From Hydractinia symbiolongicarpus (Eukaryota > Cnidaria > Hydrozoa > Anthoathecata > Hydractiniidae): a stretch of 64,000 nucleotides of DNA. The number at the start of each line of letters is the position of its first letter. The stretch's first letter is position 1. Under the pieces are notes generated by a model, which was given only the letters and a program-made list of their open reading frames with translations, had not been told where the DNA came from and searched no databases. The stretch covers positions 8,682,001 through 8,746,000 of the forward strand of contig NC_079878.1 in NCBI RefSeq assembly GCF_029227915.1, written 5' to 3'. Below, one piece after another: positions 47,214-61,600 of this stretch. The position numbers and the translations under genes were made by a program.

Positions 47214-50200
47214 ATTAAAAGCATGAAATACTTTTGTTTGCGCTTGATAAACGCCATATCATATTAAACAACGTGTTGTTATACTTTGTTGCTAACTTTC
47301 TTGTTAACACTGTTCTACATCTGTCCCCTAATTTATCTTTTACAATAGAGCATATCAAGACCTGCTTCACCTTCTGCCAGAAGACAACGGGAATCTAAAT
47401 CCTGGGAATTATCGAAATGAATGAAGAGTGTGGTTTCTACGTGCGGCTAACAGTTTTTCGTGTGTGTTTACATGCAACGCGCAAAAAAAAGATTTTAACA
47501 GCGTAGTAATTATTTTGTTTTTATAGTAAAAGTTTTTATTATTGATCAAATTCAGCAACAAGATGTGAAAAAAACCTTTTGCTGTGAAATGTTTACGTTT
47601 AAAAAAAAAGCAAATGGTAAAATCGGAAATACTTTTCATTGATATCACTAATCTAGTCATTGAGTCGGAGTTTTTCATCTCGTGTCTTTAACAACTCAGC
47701 ACGAAAGATTTCGACGCCTAATTATTGCTCGTGTGTATAATATCACTGGCGCCTTAACTCAAAGAGGTTGTCGTTTTTGTAGTAAACTTCATCGCTAATA
47801 TAAAGCATGATACTCATAAAATATTATGTCCACCGTAAAAAAAAAGTTACCCGAGACCTTAGAACACTATCAACGGCTCCATTCTCGGCCCTTAGAGCTT
47901 AGGTTTATCACCAGGAGTTCTGAAGACGAGAATAGATCAAGATTCGCACCCCTACTGTTTATTAATTGAACCCTGGGGGCACATCTATAATGTAGTGGTC
48001 CGGGTTACATTCGTCATTTGTCTTTATTTGAGTTGTCAAAGAAACAGGAAGCATGAGTGCAACATGTTTTCCCAACCTCGTCCTAAGGGCTCTTTTTTTC
48101 TTTCTGACAATCTGAGAAGGCGACATGTTTTAATAGAAACGTGTAAATTTTCACTTAGGCTGGATGTAATTATTTTTTATGAATAAATCGAGGCTAAAAC
48201 GTTCTTACGTTCCTTAACCATGCACAATATTTCGAATGTAACAGGTAATTTACACAATAAGGGGAATAAATCCTTTATATGAACATTATTTTTGTTGTTT
48301 CGCCACGTATTTTTATTATTCCTGATGTCACTGACATGTATGGAAAACTGGCGATCTTATCTTTTTATAAAGAGAGAAATTGAAGCATACAGGTTCAGTA
48401 TAATCTTAAGATGTTTTCCGCCTGTTCTTAAACTATCGTTCTAATAAATTAGAAAGCCGTGTATTTGACATCCTTTTCGCAGATTGTGATTCGTTCTTAA
48501 GGCAATCTTGTGGCTGCGAATCAGCCAACATTATATCAGCGGTGGAAAAAAAAGATGGCTGGCATTATAATAAAAAGTTATTAATCAATCAATCAATCAA
48601 TCAATTAATCTGATAATCACATATGCACAAACCAATTTTAAACAATGACGGGTAAAAAAATATAAAATATACCAACCTCGTTTCCACTTTCTAAAACTAA
48701 ATTTGTGGTCATAGAAACAACATCATGATAAAACCTCCTTTCCAAAAGAAATCTCGATTACGTAAGTTCAAGATTTCAGATGGAAAATGTCAGCATGAGA
48801 ATAGAATTGATATCTTAGGAGATTGTCTAGTTGAGAACGATCGCTGTGCTTGCACGACATTTTACCTCAACTAAAAAGGGAGCTTCAAATGTACTAGGAC
48901 CTCCATCGCAGAACCTTTGCTGACAGCAGTACTAATAAAAACTAAAGAGGCAAACAATTTCAATAATAAATATAAATTAATAATAAAAATAAGAGTCGGG
49001 GAGGAAGTGATACGTATTCGCTAAATATAGTTTTATAGTCAAATCAGGCGTACCGCTTCTTCTTTCCTTATCTCTCTCCCTCTTTTAAGGTCAAGTTGTA
49101 ATTATGTTAAAAAAAAATTACGGGTTCTTAATTTTGCGATCATTTGCGCTTTGTAGGTGTTAATGCGAAAACCCTAAGATGCATTAGACTGAACCTCGTT
49201 TCCTGATTCTTTGTGTCTAATCGGTGCCGCGTTGCCGTCCGATATGCAAACAGGGACAACAGGTCCTGGGATCGAGGTGGGCAATGGACTGTTTATTTAA
49301 AAAAATTCAAACGGTGACGTTTAGAGAGAAGCCCGACGACTTAACCTAGGAGCGCTAATCGTTGCCAACACAGTCGGTCGATAATATTGGACAAGTGTGT
49401 CCGCTGCTATATATGAAATGTAGAAACCGGGCCACTTTTTAACTCACTATCTTCTCACAATTATGACGATCAGCCCTTTACTTAAGTGAAGAATCTTAAT
49501 CTTTGGTTAATGTGTTAGTGTCATCCAAAATTTCGATGACGATGTCAATAACATGCGTCATTTGTTATTTTAAGCACAACATAAGTCACTATTATTACTG
49601 GCACAAAATTCAGGTAACAAACATCTTCAAATGGACGATCAGAGATCTGTACAGGGGACTTGTAAAGTATCAGAAGCAATAAAAAATATATACGATGTTT
49701 TATAACAGGGTATTTTTATTAAATCGACTTTTGGTGAATCATTTTAAGGTGAATTTTAACATGTGTCTTGACTACGTCCATACTGGAAACAAATTTTCTA
49801 CAGCAAAGTGGTTACCAGGGTTTTTCACACTTTTCTTCAACAATTTTACATTAAAGTGTTGAAGGGATTATCAGCCCAAAGAGGTTCACACAAGCCTGTT
49901 TTCTGACTATGTTAACATAACAAAGTGGGATGTTCATATCGTTCAAGCATAATGTAACACTAAGCACTGGGAACGAACGTGTAAGGAAATCCCGTTATTA
50001 CGCATCTTCATCCCAAAATATTCTTGGCCCCTAGGCTGTTATAAAATTAATCAAAAAGTAAAATGCACTGGGAACGAGGTTTATTCTCAGCTAGGCGCTC
50101 GCAGAAAAAGGCACATTCATAAAGGATGTTAGCAGGCCTCTCGTTCTTATATAATGTGGATGAAACCGGGCAAAAATAATAGGAATTTTTGGAGAGAAAA

Positions 50201-51422
50201 AAGGGACACTTTTCCACATTTTTGAGACTTGATAAGAATATCAAAAGTAGAAATAAATGCATAGAATATCTGGCTGGCTATTTCTAGAATAATAATATCC
50301 AATTTGTCGCAGTTGAAAGTTTGAAGAAGTGTGATTGGTCTAGATTTATGGTGTCCTTGGAAGCTGAAGTCCGTCTGGTAAACATTTTTTGCACAGTGAC
50401 GTAGACAGCTATTTAAATGAATGCAGCATTGCTGGTCTTTAAAGTTTCCTTGAGCTTTTCGTCAAAACAATGTTTTACACTATATATCCAAATGACAATA
50501 AAAGAATTTTTTCAACTCTTCAGTCATGCAATTGTAACTACATGAATATAAAAAGTAGGTAGCAATTCACTATAAGGTACTAGTTCACTATACAATGAGG
50601 TCCTTTCCTTTAATGGTAAGGACTCACGCCCCAGAAGAAATATTTTTAATACCCTACATTGGCTAATGATACATCATCTTCACAAATATCTGCTATATGA
50701 GTCATGGTTGCTAGTTAAGGCCCTAAACTGTAACAAAAAACATGCAAAATAAAAAAAAAAAACAAAAAAATTAATGAAACTAAAGGACAAACTGGACAAA
50801 TCGTTAGACAAAGAACGGAAAAAAAGGTAAGCAAATAAAGGAAATGTACAGAACACGAGAGGAATGGGAGCCCTGGGTGAATACTACATGCACAATGATA
50901 ACCACAACAACAAGAAGAAGGTGGAGCAGGGTGAACCACAAAAAAAAAAGAAGTACAAACTCTAAAATGAGAGTATGTTGTTTTCTTTCCATGTAACGAG
51001 CAGTTATAATAAAAATCTATAAATAAATAATGTGTGATAAAAATGATATAAAACAGAAAAAAAACACTCAACAAAATAATTTTAACAAGGTTTTTGAAAA
51101 AAATATTATCTTTCGTGAGAAATATCGTAAACCTTCATTTACGTGATTATAAACAGTTAAAAAAGTCACACAAAGAAAATGCAACGAAGAAAATAACTCG
51201 ACAGAGCAACTAAACATGACAAACAGGTTGCTTTAAGAATATAAACTCTTAGCTATATCTCAAAACAACAGGCGTGAATATGTGATTTTTATTCTGTGGC
51301 AATGTAACTCAGCCCTTCTTATTCTTACTTGTTATTTTTTTTATTTATCAAAATTCAAATGTCGAGAAAAATTGCATTTTCATAAAAAGATATAATTCTT
51401 CACAATGCCAATAAAACAAATA
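47214..51422. other. Intergenic region between tensin 5' end and ICE1 3' end
   Basis: 4.2 kb. The part next to 47213 should hold the tensin promoter and 5' UTR, but I see no convincing TATA box or initiator. The right end holds the ICE1 3' UTR. In between are AT-rich sequence, a short (ATCA)n run near 48585-48605, and A-rich tracts near 50745-50770. Only short spurious frames occur. Confidence 0.6.
51340..51345 (-). terminator. Candidate ICE1 polyadenylation signal
   Basis: AATAAA on the minus strand, about 80 bases past the ICE1 stop, followed by an A-rich tract. It is the first canonical hexamer after the stop. Confidence 0.45.
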
Positions 51423-54400
51423 TTAACGAGGCGCCAAATACGAAATATTTTGCCGTAACGATTGGGGTATAGTGTACGCTTTCTCACATTGATCCAACCA
51501 AGTTCGCAAAACGAAGCTACACTTTTCTGGATCACTTGGTGCAATATCCAACAAGGTGTAAGCAGTCGCAATGTGCACGCTTTCTGCTACTAAAGAAGAA
51601 AAATATACTATATATAACACTTTGGGGTGAAATATGAAAAAAACCAGGTTAGATTTTGTGTTATTAACGATTAAGGCAAAGATTGTGGCGAGTTCAGTTT
51701 GATATTTAGTGAATACTTTAAGGATGGCTCACTTTTATTACCATCGACCACAAGTAGAACGACGCGATTAAGTTCTCATGCAAACACATTGATGACAACT
51801 TGACCTCTCTACGTTAGGAGACAATTTTAAAAGAAGAGTACTTAGAATCTTCCCATTGACATTTTTCGTGCGGTTTTCCAGGTTGTTTGCCACCATGAAT
51901 CGTTAGCAAAGGAAAAAAATAAACAAAAAAATTCAACAAGAAAAAAACAAGAAAAAAGAACAATTATGTGCAACGAACATACGATGAAAAGAAGTGTTTA
52001 CAATAAAAATAGTAGCTAATGAAACATGCTGAAAGGGGAATTAAAAAAATAAAAATTTACGGACGTGTTAGCCCGGCGGACTACTTTTTCCAAGGCGGGA
52101 CATGCGCACTGTTAGATATTGCGTAATATTTTAAAAGTAGCGCGAAAAATGTCGAGACGTGTGCAATAGAATTAATTCATGCTTTTTGCTGCTTTAAAAA
52201 TTAACCAATCAGAATGTGACCAGGCGTGTGCAAATTTTTAGATTTTGAGATCTAAAAATGTTAGTTTTTGTTTTTGTATGTTTTTGTTATGATGTTTAAT
52301 CAAAAGCTGAATTAAAATAAGGATGAACAATAAATACAAGCTTTGAGCCTAGTGCAACAAAATGTAGAGGTAGATATTAATGAAGTTTTAACTTCTTGAA
52401 ATAATAGAAACTTCAAGTGGCTGTGGCTGAAGATTTTTTGTCGAAGGAATAATTTTTTCGTGGAGATACAGCCGCGATAGTCTTTTCTTTTTCCCTCATA
52501 AGATATTTTTTAAAGAAAAAAAGGTTTTACAGCAATCAGGATTGTTTTAGAGAATAGGTTCCAAAAAATGCTGGCTTTTGCATCTAAATTACATTCGTCA
52601 AATCATGGGGCAACTTGATACATAAAACACACAATTTTTTTTTTTTTTTTCAACTTTCCGATTTTTTAATTACTCGAAATATTTAATTCAAATAAAAAAT
52701 GTAAATTTTTAACAGAGAAAAGATGATTTTAATTTTTTACATCTTTTCAGTTTATTATCTTATGACAAAAAAAAGAATATTCGATAGGAAATATATTTAG
52801 ATATCAGATTTATAAACTTTTATATCACAGATTAGGATATATAGACAGTATCCTCAACATGGCTAATAGGTGCTTCATACTTCCTTAACTTATAGGAGAA
52901 CACTCCGAGTTGAGTTTTAAGTATAAAGTTTGAGACCGAAAATAAAAATATTCCAGTTCGCATCAGTAAAACAAGATAAACACAATTTAACTTCGAAATA
53001 CCACAATAAAAAACAACAACAGCGAGTTTCAACTTTAAATTCACCACCTCTTACATCGTATATAGATTAGCATTCTATATCTTCAAGAATGTCATAAGAA
53101 CAGTACTGTCAGTTGTGTGTTCACTTATTAAAAAAAAAACTCCGACGAGCAGCGGATGTAGCAGTTTGAATATTACATACGTACCTGGTACTATAGTATA
53201 CTAAAATTAATACAAATACAATTCGTACCTGTTTCGCAGTCTAAAATCTTCTGCAAAAAAGAGGACAGAGTGCTTGCCAATTCAGTGAAATCTCGATAAC
53301 CACAAGCGAAACCGCCACGACAAAGATGACCTGAAACACAAAAAACTCCGTCACTTTCAGTGCCAAATTTTTCGTTAACGTCAAAACAGATATAATTATT
53401 TTGCAAATTCGAAATGCTATCCTGAATTATATGAAAGAAAATCTGTGCGAAGTAGTAGTCTTGCTAGGAAAGGATCAAATACTTATTCAAGAGGAGAGCA
53501 CGGTCCAAATTTTTGTAACTTCTTTTCATGTGGTACTTTTAGTTAGCACAAAGCAGGCCAACAAAGCAACAATTAACACAATAATAAGTCTAACAATAAC
53601 TTTAACACTCAATACAATTTTATACGAATAATTTAACACGATTTTGGTAAATTTCAAGTGTTAATATCTAATGATTGTATTCGTTTTTCAGTTCTATAGC
53701 TATTAACATTTAACAACACAAATCTTAGCACACCAATAAAATAATATTGGCTGGTTTCTATGCACATTGTTACTCCAACTGACATACTGAGATTCACAGG
53801 CATCAATGATTTGGCTAAACTTCCTTTCTCTACTCTCTTAAACGCTGAATACAAACTGACAAGAAAAAGGAAATTCAAGAAGCTTTCAGTAATTATCTTA
53901 GGAGTTTATGCCACTTTCTTTCAAGAGTAACAAAAAGTAAAGGTAAACGCTTTCCATAACACGACCACTAAAAAAACAAAAACTGAAAAAATACATTCCA
54001 AAAAATTATTTTCTATCAGTATTCCAGTTGTTTCCAGGAATATATTCTATGTCCACGAGTTTCGGTGAGAGTCCTGTAGTTTCCATTTTAAAACTTGTAT
54101 TTTGGGACAAACGCCCTTCCCTTTCTAATAAATCATGCATGAAAACGCTACCGATCGCCTTGTCCTTTACAAGACAAACGACTGGGCGATTACTGGCAAA
54201 TTATTGTTATTCTGCAATACCTTTACAGTGCATATGCAGCATTTAACATTCTCTGACTTGATCATATATGGAGGAGTGATAATATCTCAGACGATATATT
54301 TCGTCAAATGAACCAATAAAATAATTTGCAACCAACACGTCCTACAAGCTGTTGAGACTTACCTATTAAGCGTATAACAATAGCCACAGTATCATTACAC

Positions 54401-55683
54401 ACACTTTTTTCACCCTCCGACCACGCCCTCAATACATTCCACGATTTTTCAACAATAAGCGCATTATAGCACCATTCCCAACCCAATCGTTTACATAACA
54501 CCTGCATGGCTTTTATAACTGGGAATACAAACTCACACATCACCAAACGTCCATCTAAAAAATAACACACGTTTGCGAATAAGTCCCCGTGTAATGTTTA
54601 TTAAAGAAACCTCAATTAATGATATTCGGTCACAACGTCACTAAAACACTATAGTGGTGGGATAGCTTATCTCACTTCAGCCTACCTTCTGATTTCGTCA
54701 CGTACGAAAGCTGGGAGTTGCATAGCAGGGAGAACAATTCACTGGCTACATCTTCATAATAACATGCATTTGATGACCACTTAATGTCAAGTAACTTCTC
54801 CAAAATCTAAAAACACGAGTTTTAATAATCAGTTTTAAAACTTGGTAGGATGGTGAAATGTTTTGATTAAGATAGTTTCATATAGGATGTCTGCATGCAT
54901 GTGTACAGGAAAATAATGATCTCATATTTAAAAGGTGTAAAAGGGTTATTTCAGTTATTAGCATTTTTTATATAGCTGTCGACCTTAAGACCACGTGCAA
55001 GGCGCCAGTCTGATACAACACGAAACATTTCACAATTTACTTCAACTTTTACTTAAACGATTTGTCAATTATTTAATTTTTGCAGGTTTAGTTTTAACAA
55101 ACTGTCAAATAAAACGACAACTTTGAAACTTTTATTATGTGCAATGGTTAAAGTTTTTTTATACCGTCCTTTGACCCTCTTAACTGTAATGAAAACGCTA
55201 CAAAACCACTTTAAAAACACATTCACAGTTTTAAAATAAATACAAAATCTGGAATAAGAAAAAAATCTGTTTTCCAACTTAGTAAAACGCATTTTTTGGA
55301 CAAGATTCCAATAACTTAAAACTATAGGTAAACAAATGCACCACACTGTTTGTCTAGAGGGACAACTGCAGTCGACATTAAAGTATATTTGTGTTACCTT
55401 CTGGCACGTTGATTCCTTTCTGGCCACTGCATCTCCTAATGCAACCAGCTGAAGAACAGCAGACAAGGGAGAAAGTTTCACTTTATACAACGTTAGCTTT
55501 TCGCTTCCATCTTGATTGTGTGACCAAATATCTGCCCTTGCGAGAATAGAAGGCCATACGGAATAACAAGTTACAAAAACCATGGGATAGCTGATTGGGA
55601 GTGAATCGTACGCCAGTGAGTAGATGAAAGACACCAGCTCGTCAAGTCTGTCATACACACGACACGTTGCTGCATAAAAACGG
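51423..55683 (-). CDS. ICE1: ICE1 C-terminal helical domain exons and stop
   Basis: Exons 55683-55398, 54806-54686, 54554-54363, 53330-53229 and 51589-51423. They encode the conserved part of ICE1: CRFYAATCRVYDRLDELVSF, LSAVLQLVALGDAVARK, LLDIKWSSNACYYEDV, SWNVLRAWSEG, AIVIRLIGHL, and HIATAYTLLDIAPSDPEKCS near the end. Every junction keeps frame. The protein ends in LAPR at about the same point as the human protein. This region is likely an alpha-solenoid mediating assembly of the complex. Confidence 0.92.
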
Positions 55684-58600
55684 CTAAAAAGGGAAAACAT
55701 TGCAAGACTGATTCAAACTAAATGTAGCCCTTTACAAGCAAGTTGTGTTACAAATAAAGGTATAGAAATGTTAAACCTAGCCAAAGAATTCTCAGGGAGT
55801 GATTGCATAAACTACTAAACCAATAGTTGACATTTGTTTAGAATGAAAGATGCAGACGAAGCACATACCATAATGCCATTCTCTCACAGGAAAGCATTTC
55901 TTGGTTAGAGAATATTGTTTCGTGTAGCAGGTTAAGCAATGAGTTACACGCATTCTCCAGATGTTTTTCTCTTGTGATTTCTTGAAATATCATTAAAAGA
56001 CTATGTTCAGCTGGTGTTAAAATCGGCGTACACAGTTTCTCAGCTTTCGGATGACAAACTCGAAAAATGTTTTTTCGAAGTTGCGCGTCTAAGTCCAATT
56101 CCCCACTGTTTTGTTGTGCACGTCTTTTATTACATTCGGTGCAAAAGTCAGGTAATTCCCTTGGGCATTGACATGTCAACTGAGAACAGACTTGACACAT
56201 GTTACCCTCGCACTCACAAATTGAATCACCCGTCTCCAGACATCGCAATATTTTCGGCAGTAGTGTTTCCTCGCAGGTACGCAACAACAACAAATAAGCT
56301 TTGTTCAGGTTAATCACGTGACTTAAATTTTGACGATCTCTTAGAGCTGCAATCAAGTTATCCTGATTTATTGATGTGTTCAGATACTTTTGGAGCAGTT
56401 TTAAAGTAAAGCCAACTTCAGTTTCTTTAGGGTTGCGTTTCTTTTTATTTTTGTCCAGCTTCTTGGAGATATTGGTGGGAAATCGTTTTACTTTCCCTGG
56501 AGCAGCCACTACGGAAATTTCCATATTGCCAATTGTTTTTTTCTGCTTGTCAACTTCAGGTGCAATCCTTAATGCTTCTTCATCACTGTTAGATATTTCT
56601 CCTTCTTCTTCTTTAGTTTCTGTAGCAGAGATTTTGGCAGTTACCTCTTTTTCTGATACAGGTCTTGTTAAATGTTCGGTAAATTTATGTGCAGAGGAAA
56701 GACTGTTCATAATCGGTTGCTTTTTCTTTGGAATAGTAGCTTTTTGAGGTTTAGAACTAGTTTCGTCTTGACTTGAATCTTCTGTGATAATTTGCAAACA
56801 ATCATCTTCAGAACTGCTAACGTATCTCGATGAATCGCCCTTCAGTAATGGTTGAGGATTTTGTTTCTTAGAAACTGCACCAGACACAATTGGGTGTGAT
56901 ACCCTATTTTCATGCTTCCTGTTACTATCTCTTGTTACTACTGATATCGTTGTACCAATAAAAGCGGGTGTAGCCTTAACGATACATTGTGGCATGGTGG
57001 TAAGGAGAGAAGAACAGGTGGTTGTACTGCTGCATGTCGTCGCACTGATAGCTGGTAATAAAGAAGTGTTGGAAGTTCGTGGGACAGTGATATATGTATG
57101 TTGTAACGTACAACTATCCATAGCTATTGATGTAGTAGTACATGTAATTGGCAACTTAGCAGTAACAAGGGATGTTATTGCACTGGTAACTACTGACGAA
57201 GTAGTGACTAAAGATAATGATGTACAGGTATTCATGGTTACTGATATGGTGGTATCCTTAGGTAGTGACTTAGGTTTGATTACTGTTAAAATCGGACTCT
57301 TTTTATCTGATGTACAGTCATTCATAGTTGCTGGTACAGTGGTATGCACTGCAACAACTGTAGGTGTGGCAACAGATGATGATATACTGTTAACTGCTAG
57401 TGAAATAGTGTCCACAATAGGCAAGATACAGCTATCCAAAGCTGCTGATACATTGTTACCCCTAGTTGGTAAATTAGGTGTAGTTACAGGCAAAGACACA
57501 CTTGTCACTACTGATGTAAAGGCTTCCATGCCTGTTGATACTGTACTATCCACTGCTGGAAGCGTAGGTGTGATAACAGATGACACACTGGTAACTGCTA
57601 ATGAAATGGTTTTCGGTAATCGAGCTAAAGGAGTGGCAGTTGGGTTTTTTGGTAGCATTCTAATATTTGTTGCTTGAGACATAATTACATCGGTGACTGA
57701 TGATACACCTGTGTCCACAGCAGGTGATGCAACGCTGTACATCAAAACTGACGTCGTCGTGAAGGCAGCAGATGTGGTAGTATAGGTGGAAGATAATTTA
57801 CTTACTTGGTTTAGCTTGGAAGTTGTTTCAACGACTTCTGACTGTTTAAAGGAAACAGATGAAGTAATCGTCTTTGGGACTTTAGATAACGGAGCCTTTG
57901 AGATTGTAGATGAGTTGCACAGCCTTTTTGTGTTATGGCCTTGTTTCTTGTTCGAATTTGATAAGAAGGTTTTAAGTTTTTTAGCACAAGCAGCATGCTG
58001 CTCATAATGTGATTTAGAGGCAAAATTTACATCTGCCCTTTCTATGATTTTTTCAGCAGCATTTTGTCTCATCGGATTTGAAACTAAAGGCTTGTGAACT
58101 TCTAAATTACCTTGTGATGTTGCTGTACTAGCGACAAGTCCTCTGCTAAAGTTAACAATTGTACCAGACATAACATTTTGTATGTAAGTCGCGTCCGTAT
58201 TTTTAACACTGTTAGCAACTGTCCTAGAAAAGTTCAATTCTTTAGCAGCATTCAAACTTTTATGTGCAAGAGGCTTTGGTACAAACACGGTGCTGTTATC
58301 CGAACACAGTAATGCAGAACCTCTTATTAATGGAGGTGAGGTAATTTTTGGCGAAGGAGGTAAAGGCGAAACTGATTCCGGTAAGGGTGTTGTAGGTAAA
58401 GGGGATATTATAGGTGTAAGCATTGATCTTCTCGGCGAAGGGGGTATCGGTGACAGTGGTGGCGAAGGTGGTTTAAACATACTTGGACTAAGCGATCTGC
58501 TGCGATCAATACGCTGTGCTGGAACCGAAGAAGTACTACTACCGCTAAACAATGAATGTCTTCGCAAGACTGATCTTGTTGTTCTAGTCACACTTGCAGG

Positions 58601-61600
58601 ATTTGTTTTTGCACAAGTGAAAGTTACTTTTGGACAATTGTGACTTGCAATGGTGGTGAAAATGCTAAGCGAAGTCGCTACAGGGATCCGATCAACAACA
58701 CTATTTTTGTGACTATCCTCAGATGTAATTGGAGATAAGTAAATATCACCAGTTGCTTTATCTCGGTTTATGTTGTTGCCATGCACTTCTTTTTTGTCAC
58801 TTGTATTTGTTGCTAAATCAAAGGAGGCTACCTCCGAATCATTGGCATGCTCTTCGAAAAGAGAGGGCTTACTTGCAGGTTTATTGTCAGAAATGCTTTC
58901 TAATAATATAGGCATTGCAATAGACACAAAATGTTTTCTTTTGGTGATTATTGTTCTACGTTTGTTTGTATACTTTTTCACACGAGTGGTAAGTGGCTTT
59001 TTCTTGATCACAATAATCTCATCAGATAAATTGCTTTTTACTGAACCACTATCATTCTTCTTCGGATCAGTATTTTTCTCTGATGCAGTATCATCCGGAA
59101 AAATAGTTTCTTTTTTCTGTTCTGTATTTTCTTTATCGTCATTCGTATGCACTGTAATATTTTTATCAACAACCCGACTTTCTTTTTCATTCACATCAAC
59201 TGGTAAAGGCGATGGTGTCAACTTCATTTTGGTTTTAGGGGGGTTAAGTTCACTTGCTGAAGCTTTTCTTTTCCGTAGTGATATTATTGATGGAAGAGAT
59301 TTGTTGTGTGTAACAACATCATGGTGTTTCGATTCCGTATCGTTTGATACACTGGGTGGTTTATTCGCAACATTGTTAGTAAAAGAGCAAATTGTTTCAC
59401 TTTCATCAATGTCTTGATCTTTAATGCTACAAGACAGGTCCATTGTTATTTCAGAATTAAGATCAAATGTTTTACTAACATCTCGACAATTTGTAATTAT
59501 TGAATTTCCTTTCCCTGTCTTCGATTTTGATAACGATTCCTCCTTAAATGTGTTTCTATGTATTTTTTTGTCTTCGTGCTTTACAACATTTTGCATTGCT
59601 GAAGGTGGTTCTGGTTCAATATCACTACTGGTTTTTTTAGCCTTAAAATTTTGACTCGATGTGTCCTGACTTAGGAAAGTTATAGATTCATTTTTACTGT
59701 TAAATTCTTTCTCAAAATTTTTTATGCACAAATTAGATATACTTCGAGTAACTGGCCTAAAAGCAGAATCTGAATTAGTGCCTGAAAATGACAGTGACCT
59801 TGAATGGTGGGGTTGCATTTTTTTCTTGCCAACCAACTCCGTACAATTATAAATTGCAGACTGTTGTTTTGGCGAAGATAAATTATATCCCACACTGGAA
59901 ACAATAAAGTCTGTCTTGGTGGAATTAAGACTTTTGTTTATAACTTCAGACTCGTTAAAAGTACATTTTTCATTATCTTGTTTTTCCAAATTCTCTTTCG
60001 CTTTTGCTTCCGTGTTGTTCATTGTCCCTTCATATTCTGTGTTGTTTAATGTTTCTTCATATACTGCATTGTTTAATGTCTCTTGAGATTCTGTGTTGTT
60101 CAATGTTTCTTTATATTGTGTGTTGTTAGTAAGAGAATTATTTAAACTAATTGTAGTTTCCATAAGTGTACCCAGTACATTCTTAAAACTGTTTTCAGAT
60201 AAGTGTTCTATTTTATCACTGTTTCTGGGAACATTTTCATCAATTGAGTTTGTGTTTTCCATAGGAATTTCAGCTAAAGGTGTGAAATCCTCATCATTAT
60301 CTGATTGACTGATATCACCAAACAGTGTAGCCTCGTCATTCATTGCAATGTCACTGTCCTCTATATCAACATCAACATCTGGTATCTTTTCTGCTTCTTC
60401 GACTAAAGGAGAATTGCGATTAAATTCACCCTTGTTATTATTATTACTATTTGGTACTCGTAGAGGTGATGGAGGCATTGGGGATAGTGGCGGTGATAGA
60501 TATGTTGGTAGGCGAAGTCTTGTTGAAGATGTCATTGTAGAACGTAATATCTGATTCAACCGATATTTTAAATCGTCATCTACATGTAAAGAAAAATTAT
60601 TTAGCTTTCAAAACAGGTATAATTAACGTACATACACCCATGGACACAACATTTATAAAAATAGCTATTTTAAGCTATTTTAAGCTATTCCTTACAATGG
60701 TTAAACAGCATCACCTGGTCAGTCTTCAGTGGCCTGTAGGCTGCAAATGTTTAACTTAGTAATAAACAACCTCGGAAATGTGTTACCTACACTCCCTATA
60801 ATGTTCAAAATATGGAAGCATCTACACCACAGCCAGGATAGGTGTGAGAAATATGAAAAATGGGGAGTGTTGAAATTGGCAAAGATTAGAACTGCTTAAG
60901 ATTTGGGACCTATTTAGATCCACTGTGAACATAGACAGGTTTAGAGTGCATGTTTAGTTGTTAGATAGAAATAGCATTCTTAACTGCTTATTGTTACAAT
61001 CTTAAAAATTCTACACTCCTTTCCAGGTGATAAGAATTTAGGTTACAACAAAGTTAAAAAATTAAGAGCTCCAACTGGAGGAAAGTATGCATAATCACAA
61101 AGTTTTCAGAAATTTTCCATGTGCTTTTTAATATGCAATACTTTGGAGTCAGTTTTGGAGCCCCAGTTCGTCCAGCCTGCACTTAATAATATGTTAAATC
61201 AAAAAAAAAACTTGGAAAATAAAACTTACCACTTTCGCTTTCACTTTCGCAGCTTGAATCACTGGATGCTGACGAAGATGAAGGACTTTTTGATTCCTTC
61301 TTAAATCTTATTAAAAGAAAAAAAAATGCAAAAAATAATAATGTGCAAATATGTTTTAATGAATTCTTCATCAGAATAATGACAGAGTAATTTCTGGTAT
61401 AAATAATTTAAGTTTAATAATTAAAATGGCATCCAATGTCTTCAAATTATCTTCGTGAAATTTGACCCGGTTTAATAAAAAAATGCAAGGTACATACACC
61501 ATGTTCTTTAGAAGTGTTTTCCTTCCCTGTGCTTGATTATCTATTGCCGTGTTATGGTGATAGTGAGGTGGAGACGGTGAAGGAGATAATACCCCACTGG

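Noticed and set aside
49225-49290. Possible tRNA-derived SINE (CCTGGGATCGAGGT word)
   Set aside because: Only a box-B-like word; no box A at the right spacing and no tail, so not called.
56994-57677. Plus-strand 227-codon frame
   Set aside because: Antisense of the ICE1 Val/Thr-rich region; arises from its codon bias. The same holds for the other plus-strand frames at 58290-60554.
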